The notes: generated by a model from the sequence alone, not told the origin. Counted from the stretch's first letter, positions 43,781 through 52,531 are shown. The stretch is DNA of 64,000 nucleotides from Pseudomonadota bacterium (GCA_023405815.1 JAEXXM010000010.1:71644-135643); one strand, 5' to 3'. A program made the numbers and translations.

Positions 43781-44434
43781 CCAGGCGGCACGGACAGCCC
43801 CCATTATTCCCACAATTTATATTATCACTGCGCAGATTCTTATGCAGAAACAAGGCCTTAATAGCCGCGGTGATTACATAACGTTGCTCACGTGGTCCGT
43901 GGCTTCAAACGCATCTTAGATATCGGACAAGACACCTCCTATCCGGCAGCCGTGGTCGATATCCTGGTCGATATCCGCATCGAACTTATTGATTGGACAT
44001 GCAATTATTATCGACCGCATCCACGGGTGCGTCCGATATAATTGGGCGAAAGACTGGAAACCCCCTTGAGGCACCCCTCTACTCAGGCAGCGCCGCGGCG
44101 GTTCACCTCCCCACCGGCAGCGACGGATCCTAGCCAACCCCTCGCGCCAGCCGCCCCGTCCTCGACCTTTGCTCCCGCCGGGATGGTGCCAAACCCCGCG
44201 TTCTCCTTCGTCTCCACAGAGCGGACCCGCCGGGTGGTCTCTCATCATGCCGACGGTGCGCCGGTGCGCGGTCGCTGCAAGGGCTTCTCGCCCTCGGCTT
44301 ACGGCTCCGCCGGCCGCCTCGCCCCTTCCTGGATCAGTGCGGGGCTCGGTTCCGCGCCCGCTAAGGCCCCGTCGCCTTCGTCCGGCATCGAGACCGCCAA
44401 TTCCGGCGGGCTCGGGCAACGAAGGAGACTTCTC
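43781..44434. other. 654-bp gene-free region with inverted repeat and ParB-gene leader
   Basis: ATATCGGAC (43920-43928) and GTCCGATAT (44031-44039) form a 9-bp inverted repeat around a tandem GGTCGATATCC(T/G)... pair (43954-43977), in AT-richer DNA. It may be a binding site for the ParB-like protein encoded downstream. From about 44205 it turns into a GC-rich leader that is repeated before ardC. Confidence 0.5.
44205..44434 (+). repeat. Leader repeat copy 1, before parB-like gene
   Basis: Matches 47502-47722 in order: GTCTCTCATCATGCCGAC, TGCGCCGGTGCGCGGTCGCT, GCAAGGGCTT, GGCTCGGTTCCGCGCCCGC, CCCCGTCGCCTTCGTCCGGC, ATCGAGACCGCCA, then GAAGGAGAC near the ATG. The palindromic GGTGCGCGGTCGC part could fold. 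Two backbone genes thus share a ~220-nt untranslated leader. Confidence 0.75.
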
Positions 44435-46303
44435 ATGACCGACACCATAACCGTCCCGCTCAACAAGCTCGCGCCGTGGTCCGGCAACGTCCGGCGTACC
44501 GGCGTTCATGATGGCATCGACGAGCTCGCCGCCTCGATCGCCGCCCATGGACTCCTGCAATCCCTTGTCGTCCGCGAAGGCAAGCGCGGCAAATACCAGA
44601 TCATCGCCGGGCAGCGTCGATACCTCGCGCTTCAGGCCCTTGCGAAGACTGGCACCATCGCCAGGGACTACCCTGTGGCGTGCATTCTGGCCACCGACAC
44701 CATCGATGCGACCGAGCTTAGTCTCGCCGAGAATGTCGTTCGCGCGCCGATGCATCCCGCCGATCAGTTCGAGGCGTTCCGCTCCCTTATCGACGACGGC
44801 GCCAGTATTGCCGATGTCGCCGCCCGCTTCGGCGTGACGGAGGTTACCGTTACCAGGCGCATGAAGCTCGGACGGCTCTCTCCGGTCATCCTCGAGGCCT
44901 ATCGCAACGGCGATATCGACCTCGAAGAGGCGCAAGCCTTTGCCATCACCGACGACCAGGAGGCGCAGGAGCGTGTGCTGCAATCGCTCAGCTCATGGAA
45001 CCGGCAGCCTCACATCATCCGTCGCGCGCTGACCGAGCATGAGGTCGAGACCTCCGACAAGCGCGTGCGCTTCGTCGGCATCGACGCTTATCGTGAAGCG
45101 GGCGGCGTCATCCGTCAGGACCTCTTCAGCGAAAGCGATACGGGCTACATCGTCGACGTCGCGCTCCTCGACCGTCTCGTGGCCGAGAAGCTCAAAGCCG
45201 TCGCGGCCGAGGTTGCCGCCGAAGGCTGGCACTGGGTCGAGACCGTACCCGAGATCGCCTACGGTGCCCTCTCGGACTTCTCACGCCGGTTTCCCGACCA
45301 CGTCGACCTGCCGGATGACGAACAGGCCGAGCTCGACGCCCTCTCGCAGGAGTATGACAGCCTCGTCGACAGCGACGACGATAATGCCGAGCGTCTCGCC
45401 GAGATCGAGGCCCGCATGGACGCCCTCACCGCCAAGACCGAGGTCTGGTCCGCCGACGCGCTCGCCGTGGCGGGCGCGCTTGTGACCCTCGGTTATGACG
45501 GCGACGTGCGCGTCGAGCGCGGTCTCGTCCGCAAGGGCGACCTGCCGAAGGCGTCAAAGACCCAGCCCGAGGTGCAGGACGAAAACGTCGATGAGACCGA
45601 GACCCACGGTGGCGGCCTCTCGCCGCGGCTTGTGGAAGAGCTGACGGCCGAGAAATCCGCCGCGATCGGTGCCGAGCTGATGGCCCAGCCCGATATTGCG
45701 CTCGCGGCCGTCGTGCATGCCCTGGTCCTTGATGCCTTCTACCGCGGCCACATGTCGGAGAGCTGCCTCAAGCTCAGCGCACGCAGCGCGCATTTGAGCA
45801 GCGCCATCGCCAAGCCCGAGGGCTGCAAGGGCCTATCGGCGATCGAGCAGGAGCGCGAGCGCATCGGCGACCATCTGCCCGGCAATCCGGACGACCTCTG
45901 GGACTGGCTCCTTGCCCGTTCCCGCGAGGAGCTGCTTGATCTTCTAGCGGTCATTGCGGCGACGAGCGTCGATGCCGTACAGCGCAAATTGGATCGGTCT
46001 GACTCCTCTCGCCTTTCGCACGCGCAGGCCCTCGCCCGGGCATTGCAGCTCGAAATGGGCAACTGGTTCGAGCCTACGGCCGAGAACTACTTCGCCCGCG
46101 TGAGCCGCGCGCAGATTATCCAGGCCATTGATGAGGCACATGGGTCGCATGCACCTGCACTCGAAAAGCTCAAGAAGTCCGAGCTTGCCGTACGTGCCGA
46201 GCAACTGCTGGCAGGCACGGCCTGGCTGCCCGAGCCTATGCGCATCGCGATCAATGACCATACGCCCGCCAATGACGCGACCGACGCCTTAGCCGCCGAG
46301 TGA
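44435..46303 (+). CDS. ParB/Spo0J-like nuclease-fold protein
   Basis: This 622-aa protein has an N-terminal ParB domain (VPLNKLAPWSGNVRRTG, IAAHGLLQSLVVRE, YQIIAGQRRYLALQAL) and a KorB-like HTH (ASIADVAARFGVTEVTVTRRMKLGRLSP). A long C-terminal part is acidic and helical (LDALSQEYDSLVDSDDDNAERLAE). Large ParB-like proteins of this kind are usual in alphaproteobacterial ICEs, without ParA next to them. GAAGGAGAC precedes the ATG. Role in DNA binding is clear; the partition role is not. Confidence 0.9.
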   Translation: MTDTITVPLNKLAPWSGNVRRTGVHDGIDELAASIAAHGLLQSLVVREGKRGKYQIIAGQRRYLALQALAKTGTIARDYPVACILATDTIDATELSLAENVVRAPMHPADQFEAFRSLIDDGASIADVAARFGVTEVTVTRRMKLGRLSPVILEAYRNGDIDLEEAQAFAITDDQEAQERVLQSLSSWNRQPHIIRRALTEHEVETSDKRVRFVGIDAYREAGGVIRQDLFSESDTGYIVDVALLDRLVAEKLKAVAAEVAAEGWHWVETVPEIAYGALSDFSRRFPDHVDLPDDEQAELDALSQEYDSLVDSDDDNAERLAEIEARMDALTAKTEVWSADALAVAGALVTLGYDGDVRVERGLVRKGDLPKASKTQPEVQDENVDETETHGGGLSPRLVEELTAEKSAAIGAELMAQPDIALAAVVHALVLDAFYRGHMSESCLKLSARSAHLSSAIAKPEGCKGLSAIEQERERIGDHLPGNPDDLWDWLLARSREELLDLLAVIAATSVDAVQRKLDRSDSSRLSHAQALARALQLEMGNWFEPTAENYFARVSRAQIIQAIDEAHGSHAPALEKLKKSELAVRAEQLLAGTAWLPEPMRIAINDHTPANDATDALAAE

Positions 46304-46346
46304 GCGGCCGCCGGCTGCGGTCATTCAGCAGCCGGCTTATTTATCG

Positions 46347-47408
46347 TCACTTCCTGGCGATGCGCCGTCGCGTCTTGTTGACCGGCCGCGGCAGACGCCG
46401 TGCCTCATCCTCGATGCGTTCGAGCTCGGCCAAGGCCTCACGCTCGGCTGCCTCGGCCTCAGCCTTCCGGCGCTGACGGTCGAACTCGTCGTAGCGCTCG
46501 TGCACGACCTGTTCCATGCGCGTATGCGAAACGCTTCCCGCGTCCTGCAGGACCGCCCGCTCGTTGAACGCCACGAAACGGTCCGTCTGGGCAACCCAGT
46601 CGTTCATGGTCGTCACCTGACGGTTCTTGGCGCGAAGCTCCGCGAATTCAAGGAATCCGGTGACGAGGCGATTGAGCGTATCGACCTCGTCGGCCGTCAG
46701 GTAGTTCTTCGAGATGGTGACATCGCCCTTGCGCACCCGATCGCCCTTCCAGCTTGTCAGAGCCATGTTGGACTTGTTCGCATCCGCGCGCGCAAGGATG
46801 AGCTCCGGCGCCGTCATTCCGGTCACGGCAAAAACGAGCTTGTTCTGGATGGTGGCGAAGAACGTCTGCGCGATCTTGCTCGTCTTGTCATAATCGCTGC
46901 TCGTCTGAGCGAACAGGTCGCGCACCTTCTGGTAAAAGCGCTTCTCCGAGGCCCGTATGTCGCGGATGCGCTCGAGCAGCTCATCGAAGTAATCCCAGGC
47001 CGGGTCCTTCAGGCGCTCGTCGTTCATGACGAAGCCCTTCACCAGGTACTCATTCAGCGTCTCGGTGGCCCATCGCCGGAACTGGGCGCCGCGCGGGCTT
47101 CGCACCCGGTAGCCAACCGCCAGTATCATCTTGAGATTGTAGAGCCTTACGGTCCTTCGGACCTGCCGCTTTCCCTCCTGACGAACCTGTAAGAATTGCT
47201 TACAAGTTCCTTCCTCGGTCAGCTCTCCCTCGTCGTAGACGCCCCGAATATGCTGGGTGATGTTCTGTGACGTGGTCTCAAATAGCGTTGCGATCTCGGC
47301 CTGCGTCAGCCAGACAGTCCCATCAACGAGGCGCAACTGCAGCTCATCCGCCCCGTCGTCGGTGCGGTAGATGATGACCTCGCCTTCGCCTTTGCCGTCC
47401 TCGCTCAT
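46347..47408 (-). CDS. RhuM-family protein
   Basis: This 353-aa protein has the RhuM signature order: IIYRTDDG, VDGTVWLTQAEIATLFETTSQNITQHIRGVYDEGEL, then VRLYNLKMILAVGYRVRSPRGAQFRRWATETLNEYLVKGF and a C-terminal helical part with MNDWVAQTDRFVAFNERAVL. The N-terminal part looks like a DNA-binding region, and the C-terminal ~100 residues a Fic-associated DUF. RhuM genes are typical cargo of genomic islands. Function not known. It is convergent with the ParB-like gene. Confidence 0.9.
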   Translation of the reverse strand: MSEDGKGEGEVIIYRTDDGADELQLRLVDGTVWLTQAEIATLFETTSQNITQHIRGVYDEGELTEEGTCKQFLQVRQEGKRQVRRTVRLYNLKMILAVGYRVRSPRGAQFRRWATETLNEYLVKGFVMNDERLKDPAWDYFDELLERIRDIRASEKRFYQKVRDLFAQTSSDYDKTSKIAQTFFATIQNKLVFAVTGMTAPELILARADANKSNMALTSWKGDRVRKGDVTISKNYLTADEVDTLNRLVTGFLEFAELRAKNRQVTTMNDWVAQTDRFVAFNERAVLQDAGSVSHTRMEQVVHERYDEFDRQRRKAEAEAAEREALAELERIEDEARRLPRPVNKTRRRIARK

Positions 47409-47501
47409 GCACTGATCCTTTCAGCGCCGATTATGCCCGATTCGTGGGGCCGGCCGCCGTCCTGCCACGGTGGGTCTGTGCGGGTCGTCGTCGTTTCCCG
47501 C

Positions 47502-47722
47502 GTCACCTCTCCGGCCCGCCGGGCGGTCTCTCATCATGCCGACCGTGCGCCGGTGCGCGGTCGCTGCAAGGGCTTGCGCCCTCGGCCTCGGGCTGTGCCC
47601 GGGCCGCCTCGCCCACCCTTCATGCAAGCAGGGCTCGGTTCCGCGCCCGCCTGACCCCGTCGCCTTCGTCCGGCATCGAGACCGCCATCTGGGCGGGTCT
47701 CGTCACGACGAAGGAGACCGAC
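47502..47722 (+). repeat. Leader repeat copy 2, before ardC
   Basis: Second copy of the ~220-bp leader seen at 44205-44434, ending GAAGGAGACCGACATG. Similarity stops near each start codon and the two downstream proteins are unrelated, so the leader itself is what is conserved. Confidence 0.75.
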
Positions 47723-48631
47723 ATGCCCGCATCATCCAGGCCGCAAGCCGCACGCCGCGACATCCACGCCGAAATCACCGCGCGCCTCATCGCCGCCATC
47801 GAGGCCGATCCCGGTCGCCCGCAACTGCCGTGGCGCCGGTCGGCCGCTCCGCTCTTCATGCCGGAGAATGCGCTGACCCGGAAGCTCTACAACGGCATCA
47901 ATGTCGTGAGCCTCTGGGTGTCCGCCGAGTGCCAGGGCTTCGCTGCGCCCATTTGGGCCACCTATCGCCAGTGGGCCGAGCTTGGCGCGCAAGTCCGCAA
48001 GGGCGAAAAGGCCACGCTCGTCGTCTTCTACAAGGAGTATGAGACCGAGCCTAATCCTGAGGACGATTCCGACGACGGAAAGCGTCGCGTTGCCCGTGCG
48101 TCCTACGTCTTCAATGCCGCCCAGGTCGATGGCTTCGCGCTGCCCGATGCGCCGCAGCCGCTTGGCCCCATTGAGCGCATTCTCGAGGCCGACCGCTTCT
48201 TTGCCTCGACCGGCGCTCGCGTCGCGCATGGCGGCGAGCGCGCCTTCTATCGTCCCTCGACTGACACCATCCACATGCCCGACGAAGGCCTCTTCTGCGG
48301 CACCGACACGATGACGCGCTCCGAAGCGTATTTCGCCGTACTCGGACACGAGTGCATTCACTGGTCGGGCGCGGAGCACCGTCTCAACCGGGCGTTCGGC
48401 AAACGCTTTGGCGATGCCGCCTATGCGGCCGAAGAGCTCGTCGCCGAGATCGGCTCAGCGTTTCTGTGCGCCGAGCTCGGCATCACTGAAGGCACACCGC
48501 GCCCCGATCATGCGCAGTATCTCGCGCAATGGCTCACGCTCATGACGTCCGACAGCCGCGCCATCTTCACCGCCGCCGCCCGGGCATCTGAGGCGGTGGC
48601 TTACCTCAAGGCCCTTCAGGCCTCGCCGTAG
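47723..48631 (+). CDS. ardC: ArdC-family anti-restriction/ssDNA-binding protein
   Basis: This 302-aa protein has the ArdC N-domain that binds ssDNA (DIHAEITARLIAAIEADPGRPQLPWRRS, NALTRKLYNGINVVSLW, GAQVRKGEKATLVVFYK) and a C-terminal metallopeptidase-like domain with HECIH (GHECIHWSGAEHRLNR) and a downstream EELVAEIGSAFL. It protects incoming transferred DNA from restriction. Its long leader is shared with the ParB-like gene. Confidence 0.93.
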   Translation: MPASSRPQAARRDIHAEITARLIAAIEADPGRPQLPWRRSAAPLFMPENALTRKLYNGINVVSLWVSAECQGFAAPIWATYRQWAELGAQVRKGEKATLVVFYKEYETEPNPEDDSDDGKRRVARASYVFNAAQVDGFALPDAPQPLGPIERILEADRFFASTGARVAHGGERAFYRPSTDTIHMPDEGLFCGTDTMTRSEAYFAVLGHECIHWSGAEHRLNRAFGKRFGDAAYAAEELVAEIGSAFLCAELGITEGTPRPDHAQYLAQWLTLMTSDSRAIFTAAARASEAVAYLKALQASP

Positions 48632-48700
48632 CGGGCTTTTCAGATGGGCTCCTCCATGGCTTCCCCCGATCATCCAGCCCGCTCGCAGGCGCTTGCATAA

Positions 48701-48722
48701 ATGGTAACGTTTATGATACCAT
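48701..48722 (+). promoter_or_regulatory. Operator-like inverted repeat before RelE/XRE-like module
   Basis: ATGGTA (48701-48706) and TACCAT (48717-48722) flank 10 bp holding TATGAT, a possible -10 box. It lies directly before the toxin start, in AT-rich DNA, as expected for autoregulated toxin-antitoxin operons. Confidence 0.45.
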
Positions 48723-48728
48723 TCGATC

Positions 48729-49047
48729 ATGGTAATCCGGGAGCATCAGACCGAGGACGGTGCGAGCGCCTTTACCGACTGGTTCGACGACCTCGATGCG
48801 CCGGCTGCCGCGAAGGTCACGACCGCGCTGATGCGTCTTGAGCAAGGCAACACCTCGAGCGTCAAAGGCGTCGGCTCCGGCGTCTTCGAGCTCAGGATCG
48901 ACTTCGGACCGGGGTATCGCGTGCAAGGACGGTCCCGAGATCGTCATCCTCTTGGGCGGCGGCACGAAGAAGAAGCAACAACGCGACATCGCCGACGCTC
49001 AATCGCTCTGGAAGACCTACAAACGCCGCAAGAAAGGTGGTGCGTGA
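48729..49047 (+). pseudogene. RelE/HigB-like toxin, disrupted by a frameshift
   Basis: Frame 1 from 48729 encodes MVIREHQTEDGASAFTDWFD...SGVFELRIDFGPGYRV and then loses sense. The +1-shifted frame from about 48925 continues KDGPEIVILLGGGTKKKQQR...WKTYKRRKKGGA to the TGA at 49045. The family reads GPGYRVYFGKDG at this point; here 8 nt that would code most of YFG are absent, so the join is out of frame. The toxin is probably dead. The antitoxin next to it is intact. Confidence 0.8.
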
Positions 49048-49048
49048 C

Positions 49049-49366
49049 ATGCCCCTCACCCGCTCATTCAAGGACACCGTCAAGGCCCGTGTCGAACGTG
49101 ATCCCGCGTTCCGCAAGGCTCTTCTGACCGAAGGTATCGATGCCCTGCTGGCCGGAGACGTCGACACCGGCAAGGCCATTCTGCGCGACTATATCAATGC
49201 AACGATCGGATTCGAGAAGCTGGCCGAGCAGACGGGCACTCCGGCCAAGAGCCTCATGCGCATGATGGGGCCGCGTGGCAATCCCAATGCCCGCAATCTC
49301 TTCTCGGTCATTCACCGACTGCAGAGAGCTTCCGGCGTCAATCTGCGCGTTCGCCCGTCGCGATGA
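49049..49366 (+). CDS. Antitoxin of the disrupted RelE-like module
   Basis: This 105-aa protein (MPLTRSFKDTVKARVERDPAF) matches the addiction-module antitoxin family that pairs with phage Gp49/HigB-like toxins: LLTEGIDALLAGDVDTGKAILRDYINATIGFEKLAEQTGTPAKSLMRMMGPRGNP, including an HTH in the second half. It begins 1 bp after the toxin stop. With the toxin broken, it may persist as an autonomous antitoxin or regulator. Confidence 0.85.
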   Translation: MPLTRSFKDTVKARVERDPAFRKALLTEGIDALLAGDVDTGKAILRDYINATIGFEKLAEQTGTPAKSLMRMMGPRGNPNARNLFSVIHRLQRASGVNLRVRPSR

Positions 49367-49400
49367 CGGGACGGCTCACCATTCAGGCCAAGGACGTGCG

Positions 49401-49697
49401 ATGACCAGGATGAGGGATCTTCACAAGACGTGGCTGCGGGACCCGGAATACCTGCGTGAATACCGGGCGCTCGAAGAGCAGTACGCCCTGGCCTCCGCCA
49501 TGATCGAGGCGCGTGCGCGCGCAGGGCTCACGCAAGAGCAGCTGGCCGAACGGATGAAGACGTCGCAAAGTGCGATCGCACGCATGGAGAGCGGGCGCAC
49601 GATCCCATCCGGCTCGACGCTCAAGCGCTTTGCCCGCGCCACGGGCACCCGCCTCAGAATCCGGTTCGAGCCCGACAAGACGGGCAATTGTGCCTGA
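49401..49697 (+). CDS. XRE-family HTH regulator (HigA-like)
   Basis: This 98-aa protein has a helical N-terminus (DLHKTWLRDPEYLREYRALEEQY) and a Cro/C1-type HTH: ARAGLTQEQLAERMKTSQSAIARMESGRTIPSGSTLKRFARATGTRLRIRF. This layout is common in HigA/RelB-like antitoxins of reversed (toxin-first) modules. It lies 34 bp after the other antitoxin, so this operon now encodes two antitoxin-like proteins and no intact toxin. Confidence 0.88.
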   Translation: MTRMRDLHKTWLRDPEYLREYRALEEQYALASAMIEARARAGLTQEQLAERMKTSQSAIARMESGRTIPSGSTLKRFARATGTRLRIRFEPDKTGNCA

Positions 49698-49988
49698 GAC
49701 TGCACTTAGCCCCGCGCTGTGACGGCGTCCAAGATCATCGACCATCCCTTCCCCAGCCGGCCCAAGTCGGCTTCTCCCATCATGCGCGGTTGTCTGCGCC
49801 CGGTTCTCCTCCTGTCGCCGCGCGCCCCTCGTACCCTGCCGCGCTTGTCGCATCGGGCGCCTTGCCGTCAATGGGCTGCCCGCGCCGGCCCTTTCGGGCC
49901 CGTGTTGCCCATGACGGCCGCGGCTCATGCCCGCTGCCTTTCGACGCTGCGTCCTCAAGGGACGCGCAACGACGAAAGGAGCATACCC
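49698..49988. other. Leader region of the following gene
   Basis: Nearly 300 bp without a supported gene. GC-rich with short palindromes (GCCGGCCCTTTCGGGCCCG) and an end GACGAAAGGAGCATACCCATG, close in style to the ends of the leaders before 52113. Confidence 0.4.
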
Positions 49989-50354
49989 ATGGGTCTCGAC
50001 ATGTACGCATTCGCAACGAAGGAAAAGCCCGCCAGCCCAGTCGACTTCAAGGTCGAGGAGGCGCGCGAGCTCTACTACTGGCGCAAGCATCCGAACCTGC
50101 ACGGCTGGATGCGGGATCTCTATTACGACAAAGGCGGCGCGGCCGAGAGCTTCAACTGCGTGCCCGTGGTCCTGACGGTTGAGGATCTCGACCGCCTGGA
50201 AGCCGCCATCCACGCACGCAGCCTGCCGGACACAAAAGGCTTCTTCTTCGGTGAGTCCGATGGCTCCGAGACGCAGGATGATCTGGCCTTCATCGCCAAA
50301 GCGCGCGAGGCCATCGCCGCCGGTCTCACCGTCTATTACGATTCCTGGTGGTGA
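49989..50354 (+). CDS. Mobile-element hypothetical protein (MGLDMYAF family)
   Basis: This 121-aa protein starts MGLDMYAFATKEKPASPVDF, followed by ARELYYWRKHPNLHGWMRDLYYDKGG and a C-terminal FIAKAREAIAAGLTVYYDSWW. The MGLDMYA start and W-rich ends are typical of a widespread ICE/plasmid family often mislabelled phosphoglycerate kinase; it is far too small for that enzyme. AAAGGAG precedes the ATG. Function unknown. Confidence 0.78.
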   Translation: MGLDMYAFATKEKPASPVDFKVEEARELYYWRKHPNLHGWMRDLYYDKGGAAESFNCVPVVLTVEDLDRLEAAIHARSLPDTKGFFFGESDGSETQDDLAFIAKAREAIAAGLTVYYDSWW

Positions 50355-50397
50355 AGCTGCGTGTGGTCGGGGCGGCCAAGCCCCGACCAAACGCATG

Positions 50398-50742
50398 CTA
50401 GAACGGAATGAGCTTGTCGCGTCGCCAAAGCTCTGCGGTGGCGCGCTCCATCGTCCACCGCGCCGCCATCTGTTCGAGCGTCAGGTTTCGCAATGCCCCG
50501 TGCACGCGCCAGAACACCACGTAGCCTTCCGGCACCAGGAGCGTCACATCCGAGTACCCACGGCCGGTGTTCTCGCAATACCTCCGCTCGGACTCGATGA
50601 CCCGGATCACTCTCAGCTCGGGGGCATAGGGCTGTGCCTCAGCAAGCATCGCTGCGAAGTCAGGTTGCGCGTGACGCAGGCGCAGCCTGACGGAAACCCA
50701 GACATCGTCCCTGTCATCGGGTGCTTCCCACGCCCGCCTCAT
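50398..50742 (-). CDS. Hypothetical protein coupled to the WGR gene
   Basis: This 114-aa protein (MRRAWEAPDDRDDVWVSVRL) has alternating strands and helices (ELRVIRVIESERRYCENTGRGYSDVTLLVPEGYVVFW) and a conserved-looking LTLEQMAARWTMERATAELW end. No family recognised. Its ATG overlaps the WGR-gene stop by one base (TGATG), so both are made together. Confidence 0.55.
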   Translation of the reverse strand: MRRAWEAPDDRDDVWVSVRLRLRHAQPDFAAMLAEAQPYAPELRVIRVIESERRYCENTGRGYSDVTLLVPEGYVVFWRVHGALRNLTLEQMAARWTMERATAELWRRDKLIPF

Positions 50743-50975
50743 CAGGCCTCCCGGTATCCGCGCTTCAAGCGCTCCAGGTGGTGCGCCCTCAGCAGGGCCG
50801 CCGCGTCGTCCTTCGTCGTGCACCAGTGCTCGCGGGACTGACCCTGTCGTCCGATGCGGCCCCATTCGCGCACCATCGCCCAATCCCCGAACAACGTCTC
50901 GACAATGGTCAGCCGATAATAACGGGCCATGTTCTTTGCGCGGTCAGTGCGTTCGAGGTAGATGCCGGTCTCCAT
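50742..50975 (-). CDS. WGR-domain protein
   Basis: This 77-aa protein is a WGR domain on its own: IYLERTDRAKNMARYYRLTIVETLFGDWAMVREWGRIGRQGQSREHWCTTKDDAAALLRAHH, with the W-G-R triplet in REWGRIGRQGQ. WGR domains bind nucleic acid in PARPs and some bacterial regulators; short stand-alone versions are common on plasmids. It is the first gene of a two-gene operon. Confidence 0.88.
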   Translation of the reverse strand: METGIYLERTDRAKNMARYYRLTIVETLFGDWAMVREWGRIGRQGQSREHWCTTKDDAAALLRAHHLERLKRGYREA

Positions 50976-51049
50976 TCCAGAATCGTAACGGAGCCCGACT
51001 CATCCGTTCAATGGATTTCTTGTCCCCTCGTCCCCCTCGCATTTGCCCG

Positions 51050-51196
51050 CTAGCGTTCCATGCCTAATGCCGGGGACCAGTTCGTCCGCGGCAGGAAGAG
51101 ATCTGCGCGCAGGTGAGCCGCGAACGCAAGCACCGCGATCCCCAGCAAGAGCCCAGCCAGGCCCGCCAATGCTGTCGTCCTGGAGTACGCCCTCAT
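51050..51196 (-). CDS. 48-aa single-helix membrane protein
   Basis: A 49-codon frame begins with an ATG that overlaps the stop of the upstream gene (ATGA). After MRAYSRTT it has one hydrophobic helix (ALAGLAGLLLGIAVLAFAAH) and a tail ending LPRTNWSPALGMER. The 4-base overlap with a real gene and the clear helix support it. Function unknown. Confidence 0.55.
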   Translation of the reverse strand: MRAYSRTTALAGLAGLLLGIAVLAFAAHLRADLFLPRTNWSPALGMER

Positions 51197-51696
51197 GCGA
51201 CGATCTCCCTTTCGCGGGACGCGATCGCCGCGCCGAAGTGTCGTCGCGCGAGCCCAATGTCGTCGCCGAGCTCGGTCTCATAGACGCGGATCGCCTGCCA
51301 CTGCAGCGCGATGTCGGCAAGGGTCGCCGCCTTCGCGCGGAACACGCGCTCGACCGCCGCTACAGCCCGGATGCGTGCTTCCTGCTCCGCCACGACCTCG
51401 GGCCGATTGAAGTACCAGCCCATGCGGCGCTTCTCTCTGACATAGCGCGCGACGTAACCTGCCTTCACCTCGCCGAGCCGTGCTTGCGCCAGCTGCCACG
51501 CCGCGAGGTGTTTCCCCATCGTCTGCCGCATGCTCTCGAACTGCGGGCTCAGGCACGCACTCGCCGTCGCGCCGCTATCGCCACCCGGCCTGCCCATGAC
51601 GGCCGCAGCCATTATGCCCGGCCACGCCACGGCGCCGACGACTGCCGTTACGAGCGCCATTGCTTCCCGCCTGCTCATCGCCGTCACGTCCGGCAT
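51193..51696 (-). CDS. Exported (possibly Tat) protein, unknown function
   Basis: This 167-aa protein has a twin-arginine-like signal: MSRREAMALVTAVVGAVAWPGIMAAAV (residues 7-33). The mature part is helical (SMRQTMGKHLAAWQLAQARLGEV, VAEQEARIRAVAAVERVFRAK), perhaps a coiled-coil bundle. GAGGAG precedes the ATG at 51696; MSRREAM at 51678 is an alternative start. It shares an operon with the next small membrane protein. Confidence 0.6.
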   Translation of the reverse strand: MPDVTAMSRREAMALVTAVVGAVAWPGIMAAAVMGRPGGDSGATASACLSPQFESMRQTMGKHLAAWQLAQARLGEVKAGYVARYVREKRRMGWYFNRPEVVAEQEARIRAVAAVERVFRAKAATLADIALQWQAIRVYETELGDDIGLARRHFGAAIASREREIVA

Positions 51697-52112
51697 CTCA
51701 GTCTCGCTCCTCTCGCACACCCCACGCATGGACGGATCGGACCATGGCGGAATTCCGGCTGCGCTCTTGCCGCTGCAATTCCAGTCGCACCGTGGAGTGG
51801 TCCCGCTTATTCTCGCCCTTCTTCACGAGGCCAGCCCAGGATCATCGCCGCTGTTCCTGAGATTGGCGCCCGGATCTCCGTTGCCGTCATGCGCCGTGGA
51901 TGTCCAAGCACGGCCGGCGTCCCTCGATGATGGGTCCTTACCGCCGCCCGCTCGCTAACGGGTCAACAGGCTGCCCGATCCCTTCGCGCCCCGGGGGAAA
52001 CCCGGGCGCTCCCGTGTGGCCTGTGTGACCCGCGAGCATGGTCGGCGGTTCTTGCGTCCCCATCGGGACGGGCGTGGTGCTTGTCCCACAACGACAACAA
52101 CGGAAGATACCC
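51697..52112. other. 416-bp gene-free region and leader
   Basis: Divergent gap between the exported-protein operon and a rightward operon. No supported frame. It ends in a leader with AACGACAACAACGGAAGATACCCATG, similar to the end of the leader before 49989. Confidence 0.4.
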
Positions 52113-52358
52113 ATGAGCACCAAATCCAACGAGAACAAGCGGCCGACCCACGCCATCTGGCACGTCGACGGCGAAGGCGAGAAGGCGCGGTGGACGCGCA
52201 TCGGCGCCGCCTGGCTGCACAAGGACAAGAAGGGCGCAGGCCTCAAATTCGATCTGTTCCCGACCTCGAGCTCCGGCCGTGTCGTGGTCCGCGAGATCGA
52301 AGAAAAGAACGACGCCGGCGATGACTTCAACGGCGCAGCGCACGGGGGCCAGCAATGA
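52113..52358 (+). CDS. Small DUF736-like element protein
   Basis: This 81-aa protein has the pattern of ICE-borne small proteins: RPTHAIWHVDGEGEKARWTRIGAAWLHKDKKGAGLKFDLFPTSSSGRVVVREIE, with the RIGAAW-HKDKKG-G-x-DL signature reminiscent of DUF736 and its relatives. Likely one single-domain beta-rich protein. Genes like this mark ICE backbones; the function is unknown. First gene of an overlapping operon. Confidence 0.75.
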   Translation: MSTKSNENKRPTHAIWHVDGEGEKARWTRIGAAWLHKDKKGAGLKFDLFPTSSSGRVVVREIEEKNDAGDDFNGAAHGGQQ

Positions 52359-52531
52359 CCCCCGCCCTCTTCAATCCCAACGCCGAGGACGCCTTCGAGC
52401 TGTTCATCGGCACCGCCATCGGCCGCGCCGAGGACCTTTACTATCTCGACGGCGAGACCGCATTCCGCGCCCGCTACGGCGAGATCGAGACCTTCGACAG
52501 CGAGCTTCTGGACATGGGAGGTCAGCGATGA
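52355..52531 (+). CDS. 58-aa hypothetical protein in overlapping operon
   Basis: A 59-codon frame starts with an ATG overlapping the previous stop (ATGA) and ends in TGA overlapping the next start (ATGA). The product (MTPALFNPNAEDAFELFIGT; RAEDLYYLDGETAFRARYGE) is soluble and acidic. Both overlaps and the codon use like its neighbours support it. Confidence 0.65.
   Translation: MTPALFNPNAEDAFELFIGTAIGRAEDLYYLDGETAFRARYGEIETFDSELLDMGGQR

Noticed and set aside
49989..50354. Phosphoglycerate kinase
   Set aside because: The MGLDMYAF family is sometimes given this name, but a 121-aa protein without the kinase motifs cannot be that enzyme.
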